Shown here: positions 45,694 through 55,900 of the stretch, piece by piece
Layout: each line of letters opens with the position of its first letter
Numbering within the stretch: position 1 is the first letter of the stretch
NCBI RefSeq assembly: GCF_900100925.1
Contig: NZ_FNKO01000001.1
Span: 1,240,001 to 1,304,000 of the forward strand
DNA from: Actinopolyspora saharensis
GTDB lineage: Bacteria > Actinomycetota > Actinomycetes > Mycobacteriales > Pseudonocardiaceae
Direction: 5' to 3'
Length of the DNA stretch: 64,000 nt
Position numbers and translations under genes: made by a program
Notes under the pieces: generated by a model
Told to the model about the DNA's origin: nothing
What the model saw: only the letters and a program-made list of their open reading frames with translations
Databases searched by the model: none

Positions 45694-45943
45694 CCCACCC
45701 CGACCAGACCAGACACCACCACGACACCGCAGGGGAGGGGAGGGGCAGCGCCACCGCGCCGCACCGCCCCGCGACGGCTGCCCACAGCGCCGAAACCCCC
45801 GAGTGATCGTTTCAACCGAGGCGAGCCCGGGTACCCCGCACCCGACAGCCAAGCACCCGCGAACCACGCCCGCCCCCGCCCACACGGAGCAGGGCACAGC
45901 AGGGCAGCGGTGCGCGAGACATCGGCAGCGGAAGGGAACCCTC

Positions 45944-47908
45944 GTGACGGCACGAACCATGGCCCACAAACTCATCGCCGATCACCTGGTGGACGGGGAG
46001 ATGACCCCCGGTCACGAAGTGGCGCTGTCCATCGACCAGACGCTCACCCAGGACGCGACAGGCACCCTGGTGATGCAGGAGCTGGAAGCACTGGGGCTGC
46101 GCCGGGCACGCACCGAAGTCAGCGTGCAGTACGTCGACCACAACCTTCTGCAAGCCGACGAGAAAAACGCCGAAGACCACGAATTCCTGCGCACAGCAGC
46201 ACAACGCTACGGCGTGTGGTACTCCAAACCCGGCAACGGAGTGTCGCACCCCACCCACATGCAGCGCTTCGGCATCCCCGGAAAATCCATGGTCGGCTCC
46301 GACTCGCACACCTGCGCGGCAGGCTCGCTGGGCATGCTGGCCATCGGCGTCGGCGGACTCGAAGTCGCCATGGCCATCGCGGGAGAACCCCTGCGCATCC
46401 GCATGCCCGAAATCTGGGGGATACACCTGACCGGCCAACTCCCGCCCTGGGTGTCGGCCAAGGACGTGATCCTGGAAATGCTGCGCCGCCACAGCGTCAA
46501 AGGCGGCGTCAACCGCATCATCGAGTACCACGGCCCCGGACTGGCCGACCTCACGGCCATGGACCGCCACGTCATCGCCAACATGGGCGCAGAACTGGGC
46601 GCGACGACCACCGTGTTCCCCTCCGACGAGGCCGTCCGCGACTTCCTCCGCGCCGAAGGCCGCGAACACGACTTCACCGAACTGGCCGCCGACCCCGACG
46701 CCCAGTACGACCTCACCGACGAGATCGACCTGTCGAACCTGCAGCCCCTGATCGCCAAACCCTCCGCCCCGGACAACGTGGTCCCCGTCAGCGAGGTCAG
46801 CGGCCGGGAGGTCAGCCAAACCGTCGTCGGCTCCTCGGCCAACCCGGGGCTGCGCGACTTCGCCGTCGTCGCGAACATGCTGCGCGGACGCTCGACCAAC
46901 GACGCGGTCAGCGTCGACATCAACCCCACCTCCCGCGAGATCCTGCAGGACCTCGCCCGCACCGGAGCCGTCGCCGACCTCATCGGCGCCGGAGCACGCA
47001 TCCACCAATCCGGCTGCATGGGCTGCATCGGCATGGGACAAGCCCCGGCGGTCGGACAGAACTCCCTGCGCACCTTCCCGCGGAACTTCCCCGGGCGCTC
47101 CGGCACCCCCGAAGACTCCGTGTGGCTGTGCTCACCGGAAACGGCCGCGGCCTCGGCCCTGACCGGGACCATCACCGACCCCCGCGCACTGGCCGAGAAG
47201 CTCGAGCTGACCGACCCGAAGCCCCAGCTGCCCGAGCAGGCCTCGATCAACACCAGCATGCTGCTCGCCCCGCCGGAGGAGGACGAAGCACTGACCATCG
47301 AACCGGTCAAGGGCCCCAACATCTCAGCCCTGCCCGAGTTCACCCCGCCGCCACGCCAGCTCGAACTGACCGTGCTGCTCAAAACCGGCGACAACGTCTC
47401 CACCGACGAAATATCCCCGGCCGGAGCACAAGCCCTCCCGCTGCGCTCCAACATCCCCGCCCTGGCCGAATTCACCTTCACCCGCATCGACCCCGAATAC
47501 CCACGGCGCGCCCAGCAGCACGGCGACGGGCACGCCGTGGTCGGCGGGGACAACTACGGACAGGGGTCCTCCCGCGAACACGCGGCCATCACCCCGCGCC
47601 ACCTGGGGCTGCAGCTGGTCGTGGCCAAGTCCTACGCCCGCATACACTGGCAGAACCTGATCAACTTCGGCATCCTGCCGCTGGAGTTCATCGACCCCGC
47701 GGACTACGACGACCTCACCCAGGGCGAGGTGCTGCAGTTGCAGCGCCTGCACGAGAACCTGCACCAGCAGACGGAGCTGACCCTGCACAACACCACACGC
47801 GGACGTGACTACCGCGTACGTCACCGGCTCTCACCCCGCCAGGTCCGCGCCGTCCTCGCCGGGGGACTCATCCCCATGCTGGCCGAGAACACCACCGGCA
47901 GCGGCTGA
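45944..47908 (+). CDS. Short (654-residue) aconitate hydratase
   Basis: This enzyme isomerises citrate to isocitrate in the citric acid cycle and carries a [4Fe-4S] cluster held by Cys124 (S-D-S-H-T-C) and Cys358 and Cys361 (S-G-C-M-G-C). It has the aconitase large-domain motif and the C-terminal swivel domain with N-Y-G-Q-G-S-S-R-E-H. The length of 654 residues is like the Aquifex- or mitochondrial-type and much shorter than the about 900 residues of AcnA. GTG 45944 has GAAGGGA upstream; ATG 45959 is an alternative. It follows the Clp gene in the same direction. Confidence 0.9.
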   Translation: MTARTMAHKLIADHLVDGEMTPGHEVALSIDQTLTQDATGTLVMQELEALGLRRARTEVSVQYVDHNLLQADEKNAEDHEFLRTAAQRYGVWYSKPGNGVSHPTHMQRFGIPGKSMVGSDSHTCAAGSLGMLAIGVGGLEVAMAIAGEPLRIRMPEIWGIHLTGQLPPWVSAKDVILEMLRRHSVKGGVNRIIEYHGPGLADLTAMDRHVIANMGAELGATTTVFPSDEAVRDFLRAEGREHDFTELAADPDAQYDLTDEIDLSNLQPLIAKPSAPDNVVPVSEVSGREVSQTVVGSSANPGLRDFAVVANMLRGRSTNDAVSVDINPTSREILQDLARTGAVADLIGAGARIHQSGCMGCIGMGQAPAVGQNSLRTFPRNFPGRSGTPEDSVWLCSPETAAASALTGTITDPRALAEKLELTDPKPQLPEQASINTSMLLAPPEEDEALTIEPVKGPNISALPEFTPPPRQLELTVLLKTGDNVSTDEISPAGAQALPLRSNIPALAEFTFTRIDPEYPRRAQQHGDGHAVVGGDNYGQGSSREHAAITPRHLGLQLVVAKSYARIHWQNLINFGILPLEFIDPADYDDLTQGEVLQLQRLHENLHQQTELTLHNTTRGRDYRVRHRLSPRQVRAVLAGGLIPMLAENTTGSG

Positions 47909-48092
47909 ACCAGCTCACCGACCCTGCCGGGAAACACCGTCGGTTGTTGTTTTCCCGGCAGGGCCACTACTGTGGGACCCACGGTTGGAGCAGACAGGCA
48001 CGAACCGATCCCGATCGCCGAACGGCGGGGAGCACGTGCGGCTGTCGCCGCCCCCGGTCCCGCCGACCGGTGCCCTCCGAAAGGGAGGAAAC

Positions 48093-48575
48093 GTGATCAT
48101 TTCTCGAACCGGTTCCAAAGCCGTGGTGACCAACAACGCCGCAGCAGCGCCGCCACAACCGACGATTCCCACCCGACGCAACTGGGAGGGCGAACTCGCC
48201 CACGGGGCACATCGCCTCGACCCGGCGCTGCGCATGTCCATACAACGCCCGGCCCCCGGCCTCGCCGTGATCGGCATGGACGGCGAGATAGACCTCTCCA
48301 CGGCACCACGCATCACAGAGCTCATCCGCCAACGGCTCACCGCGGCCGTGCTGCACGCGCTGGTCATCGACCTGAGCAAGGTGTCGTTCATCGACACCAC
48401 GGGCGCGGAACTCCTGATACGGGCACAACGACGAGCCGAACAGCGCGGGATCGAACTGCACGTGGTCCCCGGAGCGGGCTGCGTGAAACGAATCCTGGAC
48501 CTCACCGGCATCGACGCGGGCCTGAACTGCCACGACAGCGTCGAGGCCGCACTGGCGCATCACCGGAGACCCTGA
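48093..48575 (+). CDS. STAS-domain anti-sigma factor antagonist
   Basis: The 160-residue protein has a disordered N-terminus (1-60) and a STAS domain: G-M-D-G-E-I-D-L-S-T-A, L-V-I-D-L-S-K-V-S-F-I-D-T-T-G-A-E-L-L. In the family the residue before the final Thr-Gly is usually a phosphorylated Ser (D-S-S-G or D-S-T-G); here it is Thr, so phosphorylation could be on Thr or absent. Such proteins release sigma factors from anti-sigma kinases. GTG 48093 has GGGAGGAA directly upstream. The partner anti-sigma gene is not in the window. Confidence 0.85.
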   Translation: MIISRTGSKAVVTNNAAAAPPQPTIPTRRNWEGELAHGAHRLDPALRMSIQRPAPGLAVIGMDGEIDLSTAPRITELIRQRLTAAVLHALVIDLSKVSFIDTTGAELLIRAQRRAEQRGIELHVVPGAGCVKRILDLTGIDAGLNCHDSVEAALAHHRRP

Positions 48576-48678
48576 GCCGCACGGGCCGGCTCCTCGCCCC
48601 CTCGGAACGGGGAGAACACGACGAGCCGCATCCTCCCCGCCTGCCCGCAAGATCGACCACCGAGGGTGGAGTCACCAC

Positions 48679-48939
48679 TCAGCTCGGGTGTGCGCCGACC
48701 GCGTCCCGCAGTTCACCGGCCATCGCCGCTCCGGCGGTGCGCGCGCAGTGCGCGCAGCAGAAGAACTGCCCGCTGTCCTCGACGCCGTGCCCCAGAACGC
48801 GACAACCGCAGTTCTCGCAGTGCGGGGCCAGTCGATGAGCGGCGCATTCGAACGAGTCGAACACGTGCACCTGGCTACCGGCCGTGTGCACTTCGAAGGT
48901 CATCCAGTAGTCGTTGCCGCAGACCTCGCAGCTGGCCAT
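48679..48939 (-). CDS. Small cysteine-rich zinc-ribbon-like protein
   Basis: This 86-residue protein has at least nine cysteines in pairs: C-E-V-C-G-N near the start, F-E-C-A-A-H, C-E-N-C-G-C and F-F-C-C-A-H-C. The order suggests one or two metal-binding knuckles, most likely for zinc. The N-terminal part has F-E-V-H-T-A-G-S-Q-V-H-V-F-D-S. Similar small proteins occur in actinobacteria without known function. ATG 48939 has AGGAGG well spaced. It lies at the left end of the gene-poor dif region and reads away from it. Confidence 0.75.
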   Translation of the reverse strand: MASCEVCGNDYWMTFEVHTAGSQVHVFDSFECAAHRLAPHCENCGCRVLGHGVEDSGQFFCCAHCARTAGAAMAGELRDAVGAHPS

Positions 48940-49278
48940 CACAATCCTCCTCACCGAACGCGTTCGCGCGTACACAGCATGAGTTCGCCGCGCGGAAGGG
49001 GCAACCGCACACGCCGACGGTGCCCAGGTCACGGCGGATCCGCGCACGCAGGGGAGAGGAAGCCGACCCTGCCGGTCGTCCCATCGGGAGCGACGGCCCC
49101 GGGGCAGGGGGGACGGGGCAGCCGTCGCGGCGAGCACGGCGGGGCCGTGCACGTGGCCGGGATTCCGGGCGCTGCCCGCTCCAGAAAGCGGGTACGCGGG
49201 ATTCGCCCGCGAAGCCGGGCGGGCAAGCAACTCGACAGTCGGGCGGTGGCCCGGTGAGCGCCCACGAAAATCCCCAGT
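48940..49278. other. Gene-poor flank left of the dif region
   Basis: These 339 bp contain no convincing protein frame; the long frames crossing them have no recognisable composition. CCACGAAA (49262-49269) and TTTCGTGG (49278-49285) form an 8-bp inverted repeat that overlaps the dif-like site. The promoter of the zinc-ribbon gene must lie at the left end. Confidence 0.4.
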
Positions 49279-49306
49279 TTCGTGGATAATATTCATTATC
49301 CATGTT
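49279..49306 (+). repeat. dif-like site (degenerate copy)
   Basis: The 28 positions agree with the actinobacterial dif consensus at 19 sites, including TTCG at the left end, GATAAT and the TTAT after the 6-nt spacer. The right (XerD) arm TTATCCATGTT differs strongly after TTAT. The centre is a perfect 8-bp inverted repeat, TGGATAAT and ATTATCCA around ATTC (49283-49302). It lies in the same orientation as, and 513 bp before, the strong dif site. It may be a decayed dif copy or an unrelated palindrome. Confidence 0.45.
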
Positions 49307-49791
49307 TTGTGGAACTGCGAAGCGATCGAGCGGGGTTCGGTGGGGCAGCAGCGAGCCGCGGCCGAGCACGAATGCGCGCGGTCCGCCGCACGAGCAAGCG
49401 CATGAGCTCGCAGTCCGCTGAGGCTGCCGGAAGAGCAGGGGCGGGCATGTCGAGCTTTCCGGAGGAGCCACGGGGACCAAGGTGCAAGGGACCGAGGTGA
49501 TCGAGACCTGCTGGGCGGCACAAGAATCACCGTGACGAATATCCGGTTGCGCGGCCCACACCTGGATGCGCTCCGTACGAGGCCACTGATCAACACCGCT
49601 GTGCGGCCGGGCCGAGCCGACCTGGCCGCCGACGCGGCCGCCGTGTGGCTCGCGGCCAAGTCCGCCGGTGCGCGGACGGGCTCCGGCGCGGGGCGCGCCG
49701 CAACGAGCTCGCGCCGCCCGCACCGATGCGCGGCTTCGTGCACAGTCGAACACAGCCGGGGCTTTCGTGCACCGCACTCCACTCGAAGCAA
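49307..49791. other. Interval between the two dif-like sites
   Basis: About 485 bp without a recognisable gene. It is GC-rich and carries no obvious repeats. If both flanking sites are XerCD targets, this could be the residue of an element once inserted at dif. Confidence 0.35.
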
Positions 49792-49819
49792 ATATCCGAT
49801 AATACACATTATGTTAAGT
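49792..49819 (+). other. dif: Chromosome dimer resolution site dif (XerC/XerD target)
   Basis: The left arm ATATCCGATAA (49792-49802), the 6-nt spacer TACACA (49803-49808) and the right arm TTATGTTAAGT (49809-49819) match the actinobacterial dif consensus at 24 of 28 positions. The right arm is 10 of 11 identical to the E. coli XerD arm. The four differences are three in the outer left arm and one T for C in the right arm. XerC and XerD recombine here to separate chromosome dimers, driven by FtsK. The place is gene-poor, as usual for dif. It implies a circular chromosome with its terminus here. Confidence 0.88.
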
Positions 49820-49989
49820 AAAGCTTGTCGCGCCCCTCCACCGCCGTGTTGTCCGCGTTATCCGGGTGGCCTGCCGGACGCATCAGCGCGGAGTCATCCC
49901 GCGGGCCTCGAGTCGCGGACTTCGATTCGAAGCATCGTGCGTTTCGGCGGATCCGGCACGGGTGCGCGCCGTTGCACGCCTGCGGGCAG
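49820..49989. other. Right flank of dif
   Basis: About 170 bp between dif and the stop of the BKACE gene carry no gene or structured element that I can see. Confidence 0.35.
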
Positions 49990-50715
49990 TCAGGTGTGCG
50001 GTGGTGTCCGCACCGCTTCGGTGACCAGCGCGGCGTTGTCCTCGGCGATGTCCCCGCCGGGCAGCGTGAACGTGTCCTCGAAGCCGATGCGGGCGTGCAG
50101 CCCCCGTCGTTTGGCCAGTCCGAGGACGGACCACGCCCCTGCTCCCCTTCCGTGCAGCAGGATCGGGAGGTTTCCGGGGACGATGCGTTCGAGTCGGTCG
50201 AGCAGCGTCGTGGCCGTGTTCGCGGCTCCGTTCCGGGTGGGATCGGTGACTCTGGCGAGCACGCGCAGCGCTCGGCCGCGCTGGGGCCACTGCGCGAAGT
50301 CCTCCTCCGCGTTGGTTCCCGAGTGGATACCGACCTCCACCCCGATGCCGCGTTCCATCAGGGCGAGGGCGATTTCCTCCGCCCCCTGCTCGTGCCAGTT
50401 CACCGAAGCGTGGTCGGGCAGCACCGTCCACTCCCCGATCGCTGTGAGCCTTGATCGGGTGTCCGGGGCGGTCCAGGTGCCCGTGGTGATTCCCACCGGG
50501 ATTCCGGGGGCGGCTGCGCGCGCGGCGTTCACGGCGGCGGCCACCGTCGCCGGGTCCAGGCTGTCCGTGCCGTCGGGGGTTTTGGGGTGCAGGTGGATGT
50601 CCTCGGCGCCTGCCGTGACGCTGTCCGCCGCTGCCTTGGCGAGGTCGGGGGGTTGCACGGGCAGATGGTGGTGTTCCCGGGGACCTCGGGCGCCGTTGAG
50701 GCAGACCTGCAGCAT
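49990..50715 (-). CDS. BKACE family protein (3-keto-5-aminohexanoate cleavage enzyme-like)
   Basis: The 241-residue protein is a short member of the DUF849/BKACE TIM-barrel family, which cleaves beta-keto acids with acetyl-CoA using a zinc ion. Visible features are C-L-N-G-A-R-G-P, H-L-H-P-K near residue 42 as the zinc-binding pair, V-G-I-T-T-G-T-W, S-V-N-W-H-E-Q-G and V-E-V-G-I-H-S-G. Many members have 270-310 residues, so this one is a reduced form. The exact substrate is unknown. ATG 50715 was used. It is divergent from mdh. Confidence 0.82.
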   Translation of the reverse strand: MLQVCLNGARGPREHHHLPVQPPDLAKAAADSVTAGAEDIHLHPKTPDGTDSLDPATVAAAVNAARAAAPGIPVGITTGTWTAPDTRSRLTAIGEWTVLPDHASVNWHEQGAEEIALALMERGIGVEVGIHSGTNAEEDFAQWPQRGRALRVLARVTDPTRNGAANTATTLLDRLERIVPGNLPILLHGRGAGAWSVLGLAKRRGLHARIGFEDTFTLPGGDIAEDNAALVTEAVRTPPHT

Positions 50716-50885
50716 GGGTTCATTCTGCGTGATCGCCGTGCGGGGCGAAACACGGATTTCCGGAGGTCGGGGCGTTTCGGCTGCGTGTCGGGGTTTCGGG
50801 GCTGAATCGGTTTCGTGGGCGCGGTCGCGTGTGGTGGGTGTGATCCGTTGCCGGGGGCCCTGGTTGTCGGTTGTTCGGTGGATAG

Positions 50886-51911
<1,026 letters not shown>

Positions 51912-51932
51912 GCGGGCGGTTCGTTGTGCTTC

Positions 51933-51976
51933 GGGGCCGGTGGGAATCTCCGGGATTCCCACCGGCCCCGATTTTC
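51933..51976. terminator. Strong bidirectional terminator after mdh
   Basis: A perfect 16-bp stem, GGGGCCGGTGGGAATC (51933-51948) with GATTCCCACCGGCCCC (51954-51969), has a 5-nt loop and is followed by ATTTTCC. It lies 21 bp after the mdh stop and 22 bp before the stop of the convergent transporter, so it probably serves both. Confidence 0.9.
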
Positions 51977-51997
51977 CGGGCTGGCCGTGTCGTGGGG

Positions 51998-52636
51998 TCA
52001 GCTGGAGGGGGTCAGTGGTCCCACCGGCAGTACGGTGCGCTTGTAGGTGAAGTTGGTGACCCCGGCGAACGATCCGTACCAGGCCAGGATCGCGGTCACG
52101 ATTCCGACCCAGCCGCCGGTTTGGGCGATCGCGTCGGAGCCGGCGAGGTCACCGATGGCCAGCAGGAAGAAGGTCAGGGTCAGGGCGACGAACACCGCCA
52201 GCACGGAGACGTTGACCCTGGTGGCGGCCACGGTCATGTAGGCGGTGAAGATGCCCCAGGCGAGCAGGTAGAGCCCGGTCGCGGTGGCTGCGTCGGATCC
52301 GAGATCGCCGACGACGAACTGCACGTACGCCGCGAAGGACAACCAGAACGATCCGTACGAGGTGAAGGCCAGGGCCCCGAAGGTGTTGGCCTTGCGGAAC
52401 TCCCACATGCCGGCCGCGAACTGGGCGAGACCACCGTAGAACAGGGCCAGCGGCAGCACGACCGGTTCCAGGTCGGAGCTGAGCAGACCGGCGTTGAAGA
52501 CGCTGAGCACGAAGGTGGTCAGCGCGAAGGCGGCCAGTCCGAGCGGGGCGGGGTCGGCGATGCTGGCCGTGGGGTCCGGCGGCGGTGCCGGGTGGTTCTT
52601 CTCGGTGGTGTTGTCATTGCTGTTTTCGGCAGCCAA
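51998..52636 (-). CDS. GPR1/FUN34/YaaH (SatP-like) acetate uptake transporter
   Basis: The 212-residue protein has six membrane helices and the family features: N-terminal A-P-L-G-L-A-A-F-A-L-T-T-F (a variant of the NPAPLGL motif), F-Y-G-G-L-A-Q-F-A-A-G-M-W-E-F-R, G-S-F-W-L-S and a late F-F-L-L-A-I-G. The family carries acetate and succinate with protons. The TTG at 52636 was chosen as start, with GAGGAACGAGGG upstream; no ATG or GTG gives a complete N-terminus. Together with mdh it fits acetate and C4-acid metabolism. Confidence 0.85.
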   Translation of the reverse strand: MAAENSNDNTTEKNHPAPPPDPTASIADPAPLGLAAFALTTFVLSVFNAGLLSSDLEPVVLPLALFYGGLAQFAAGMWEFRKANTFGALAFTSYGSFWLSFAAYVQFVVGDLGSDAATATGLYLLAWGIFTAYMTVAATRVNVSVLAVFVALTLTFFLLAIGDLAGSDAIAQTGGWVGIVTAILAWYGSFAGVTNFTYKRTVLPVGPLTPSS

Positions 52637-52975
52637 TACCCTCGTTCCTCTCAGTGTGTCCGGCCCGGAAATTTCGCGTTGGAACCGAATTTTCGGACAC
52701 GTCGGGCATTTTCGAACTTGCTGTTCTGTTGTCGGTTGTCGTTGGCCTGTGTGACACAAGCTACGGTAAGTTAAATCACTCACCCCCGGATCGCCTAGTG
52801 GGGTGCGTCGAATGGTGGTCGTGACACGACGAACGACCACCGAGTCGCGCGACAATCGGACATTGGAGACATTCGGGGCGCTGCGCGTGGAGGGGTGGGC
52901 GCCCGTCGGGCGCGGAAGTCGGTCGTGCCGCAGCGGGTCGGTGCCGGGATCGGTTCGTTTGGCAGTATCGGCCGG
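52637..52975. promoter_or_regulatory. Divergent promoter region with palindromes
   Basis: These 339 bp lie between the divergent transporter and EndoQ-UvrD genes. GTCGTG-A-CACGAC (52818-52830) is a perfect 13-bp palindrome inside a wider inverted repeat GTGGTCGT/ACGACCAC (52815-52822 and 52833-52840). A CACCCC/GGGGTG stem lies at 52781-52805. None fits the actinobacterial LexA box. No gene is seen. Confidence 0.5.
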
Positions 52976-55900
52976 GTGCGCTTCTATGCCGACTTGCATA
53001 TTCACTCCAAGTACTCCCGCGCGTGCAGCAAGGACTGCGACATCGAGCACCTGGCGTGGTGGGCTCGGCGCAAGGGGGTCACCGTCGTCGGCACGGGGGA
53101 TTTCACGCATCCGGCCTGGCGGGCGCATCTGCGTGAGGTTCTCGAGCCGGCCGAGCCGGGGTTGTTGCGGTTGCGGCCGGAGTACGAGCGTGAGCTGTCG
53201 CGGACGTTGCCCGCCAGCTGTCACACGCCGGTGCGGTTCATGCTGTCGGTGGAGATCGCCACGATCTACAAGCAGGGTGACTACACCCGCAAGGTGCATC
53301 ATCTGTGCTATGTGCCCGATTTCGAGGCGGCCGAGGAGTTCAGCCGCAGGCTGGGCAACATCGGCAACCTCGGTTCCGACGGGCGTCCGATCCTGGGGTT
53401 GGACTCGCGGGACCTGCTGGAGATCACGCTGGAGTCCGGGCAGGGCTCCTATCTCGTTCCGGCGCACATCTGGACGCCGTGGTTCGCCGTGCTGGGGTCC
53501 AAGGCCGGGTTCAACTCCGTTCAGGAGTGCTATCGGGACCTGGCCGACAACATCTTCGCGTTGGAGACGGGGCTGTCCAGCGATCCGGAGATGAACTGGC
53601 GTCTTTCCGGGTTGGACGGCTACACCCTGGTCAGTCATTCCGACGCCCACTCCCCGCCGATGCTGGCGCGGGAGGCCACCGTGTTCGACACCGAGCTGGA
53701 CTACTTCGCGATTCGTCGTGCGCTGGAGACGGGCCGCGGTGTCGAGGGGACCGTGGAGTTCTTTCCCGAGGAGGGCAAGTACCACCTCGACGGGCACCGC
53801 AAGTGCGGCATCCGGTTCGATCCGGCGGACACGCGCGATCACGGTCGGTTGTGCCCGGAGTGCGGCAAGCCGTTGACGGTGGGGGTGCTCAACAGGGTCG
53901 ATGCCCTGGCCGACCGGGATGTCGGGGTGCGGCCGAGCGGGGCGGCCGGTTATCGGAACCTGATCCCGCTTCCGGAGATCATCGGTGAGCTCCGCGGTGT
54001 GGGGCCCAAGAGCAAGAAGGTGTTCGGTGAGATCAGCGCTCTGACGGCCAGGCACGGTTCGGAGTTGGCCATTCTGGAGGATGTTCCCGTCGAGCGGTTG
54101 CGTGCCGACGATCCGCTGCTCGCCGAGACGATCGAGCGGTTGCGCGGTGGTTCGGTGCACCGGCAGGCCGGTTTCGACGGCGAGTACGGCCGGATCCGGG
54201 TTTTCGAGCCCGAGGAGTTGTCCCGGTTGCGTTCGCGGGGGTCGGTGTCGTTATTCGACGATTCGGTGTTGCGGGCCGCTGCGGCGCGTCCCGCGGAGCC
54301 GGATCCCGCTGCGCGGTCGGTGGCAGCCGTGGAGGAGCCGACCACTTCCCCACTTCCCGGCGGTGAGCACGATGGGGCCGCGCCGGTTCCGGCCGGCGGG
54401 GCGGACGCGGGCGAGGTGAACGCAGGCGCGGGGGTGCTGGCCGGGCTCGATCCCGATCAGCGGGCGGCGGCCGAGGTGCGGTCGGGGCCGTTGATGATCG
54501 TTGCCGGGCCGGGGACCGGGAAGACGCGCACGGTCACGCACCGGCTCGCCCATCTGATCTGGGAGCGCGGTGTGGCTGCGCGGGAGTGCTTGGCGATCAC
54601 TTTCACCCGGCGGGCCGCTGTCGAGCTGGCCGACCGGCTCGGCGAGCTGGTCGGTTCGCAGGTCGCGGACGAGGTCACCGTGGCCACGTTCCATTCGCTG
54701 GGTATGGACATCGTGCGGGACAACCACGCTGCTTTGGGGTTGCCCGCGGAGTTCGGTGTGGCCGACGGTCGGCGCAGAGACGAGATCCTGGCCGGGTTGA
54801 CCGGGGACGAGCGCGGCGCGCGGCGGCTCGGTTCGGAGATCTCCCGGGCGCGTCGTGGTGGTGAGGTCCGGCAGGAGGTCGAGCGGCTGCTGCCCGGGTA
54901 TCTGGAGGCGCTGCGGGCGGAGGGGCTGGTCGATTTCGACGATCTGCTCGTGCTGCCGGTTCGGTTGTTGGAGGCGGATGCGGGGCTGGTCGAGCGGTAT
55001 CGGCAGCGTTTCCGGTGGATCACCGTGGACGAGTACCAGGATGTCGACGAGGTGCAGTACCGGCTGCTGCGGTTGTTGGCTCCTGTCGCGGCCAATGTGA
55101 CCGTGATCGGTGATCCGGACCAGGCGATCTACGGTTTCCGCGGGGCGGATGTGGGGTTTTTCCTGCGGTTCGAGCAGGATTATCCGGACGCGCCCGTGCT
55201 GGAGTTGACGCGGAACTATCGCAGTGGGCGGCACATCGTGGAGGGGGCGGTTCGGGCGATCGAGCCGGGCAGTCTGGTTCCGGGGCGGCAGTTGCGTCCG
55301 GTGGGCGGGGTCGCCGAGCACCCGGTGGTGGTGCATCGGGCCTCCGACGAGCACGCCGAGGCCAGGTTCGTGGCTCGCACCGTGGACGAGCTTCTCGGGG
55401 GTTCGTCCTTTCACTCCTTCGACAGTGGCCGCACCGATGGTTACGAGGCGGGGTCGATCGGGTTCGGCGATGTCGCGGTCGTGTACCGCACGGACGCGCA
55501 GTCGCGCGTGCTGCGGGAGGAGTTGGTTCGGCAGGGGTTTCCCGTGCAGAAGCGCAGCCACGACCCGTTGTCGGCGCGGCCCGGGGTGGGGCCGTTGTTG
55601 GACGAGTTGGGTTACGTCTCGGAGGGTTCCGGGGAGGTGACCGAGCGGCTGCGTGCGGCTGCCGAGCGGGTGGTGGCGACAGTGCCCGGTGAGCACGACA
55701 CGGTGCACGCCGCTGTCGAGTTGTTGCGGCCGTTGGCGGCGCGTTTCGGTGCGGACGTGGAGGGGTTTCGGCGGGAGGTGCTGCTCGGCGCCGAGGTGGA
55801 TGCGCTGGATCCGCGGGCCGATGCGGTGTCGTTGTTGACGCTGCACGCGGCCAAGGGGCTGGAGTACCCGGTGGTGTTTCTCGTGGGGTGCGAGGACGGG

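Noticed and set aside
49283..49302. Fur/Zur-type box
   Set aside because: The GATAAT-ATTC-ATTATC pattern resembles a Fur box, but no iron or zinc gene starts here, and the dif-like reading accounts for the same bases.
49279..49306. Possible DnaA boxes (CGTGGATAA and TTATCCATG) suggesting an origin
   Set aside because: Only one imperfect pair is present and no dnaA, dnaN or cluster of boxes lies nearby. The adjacent dif site explains the region better.
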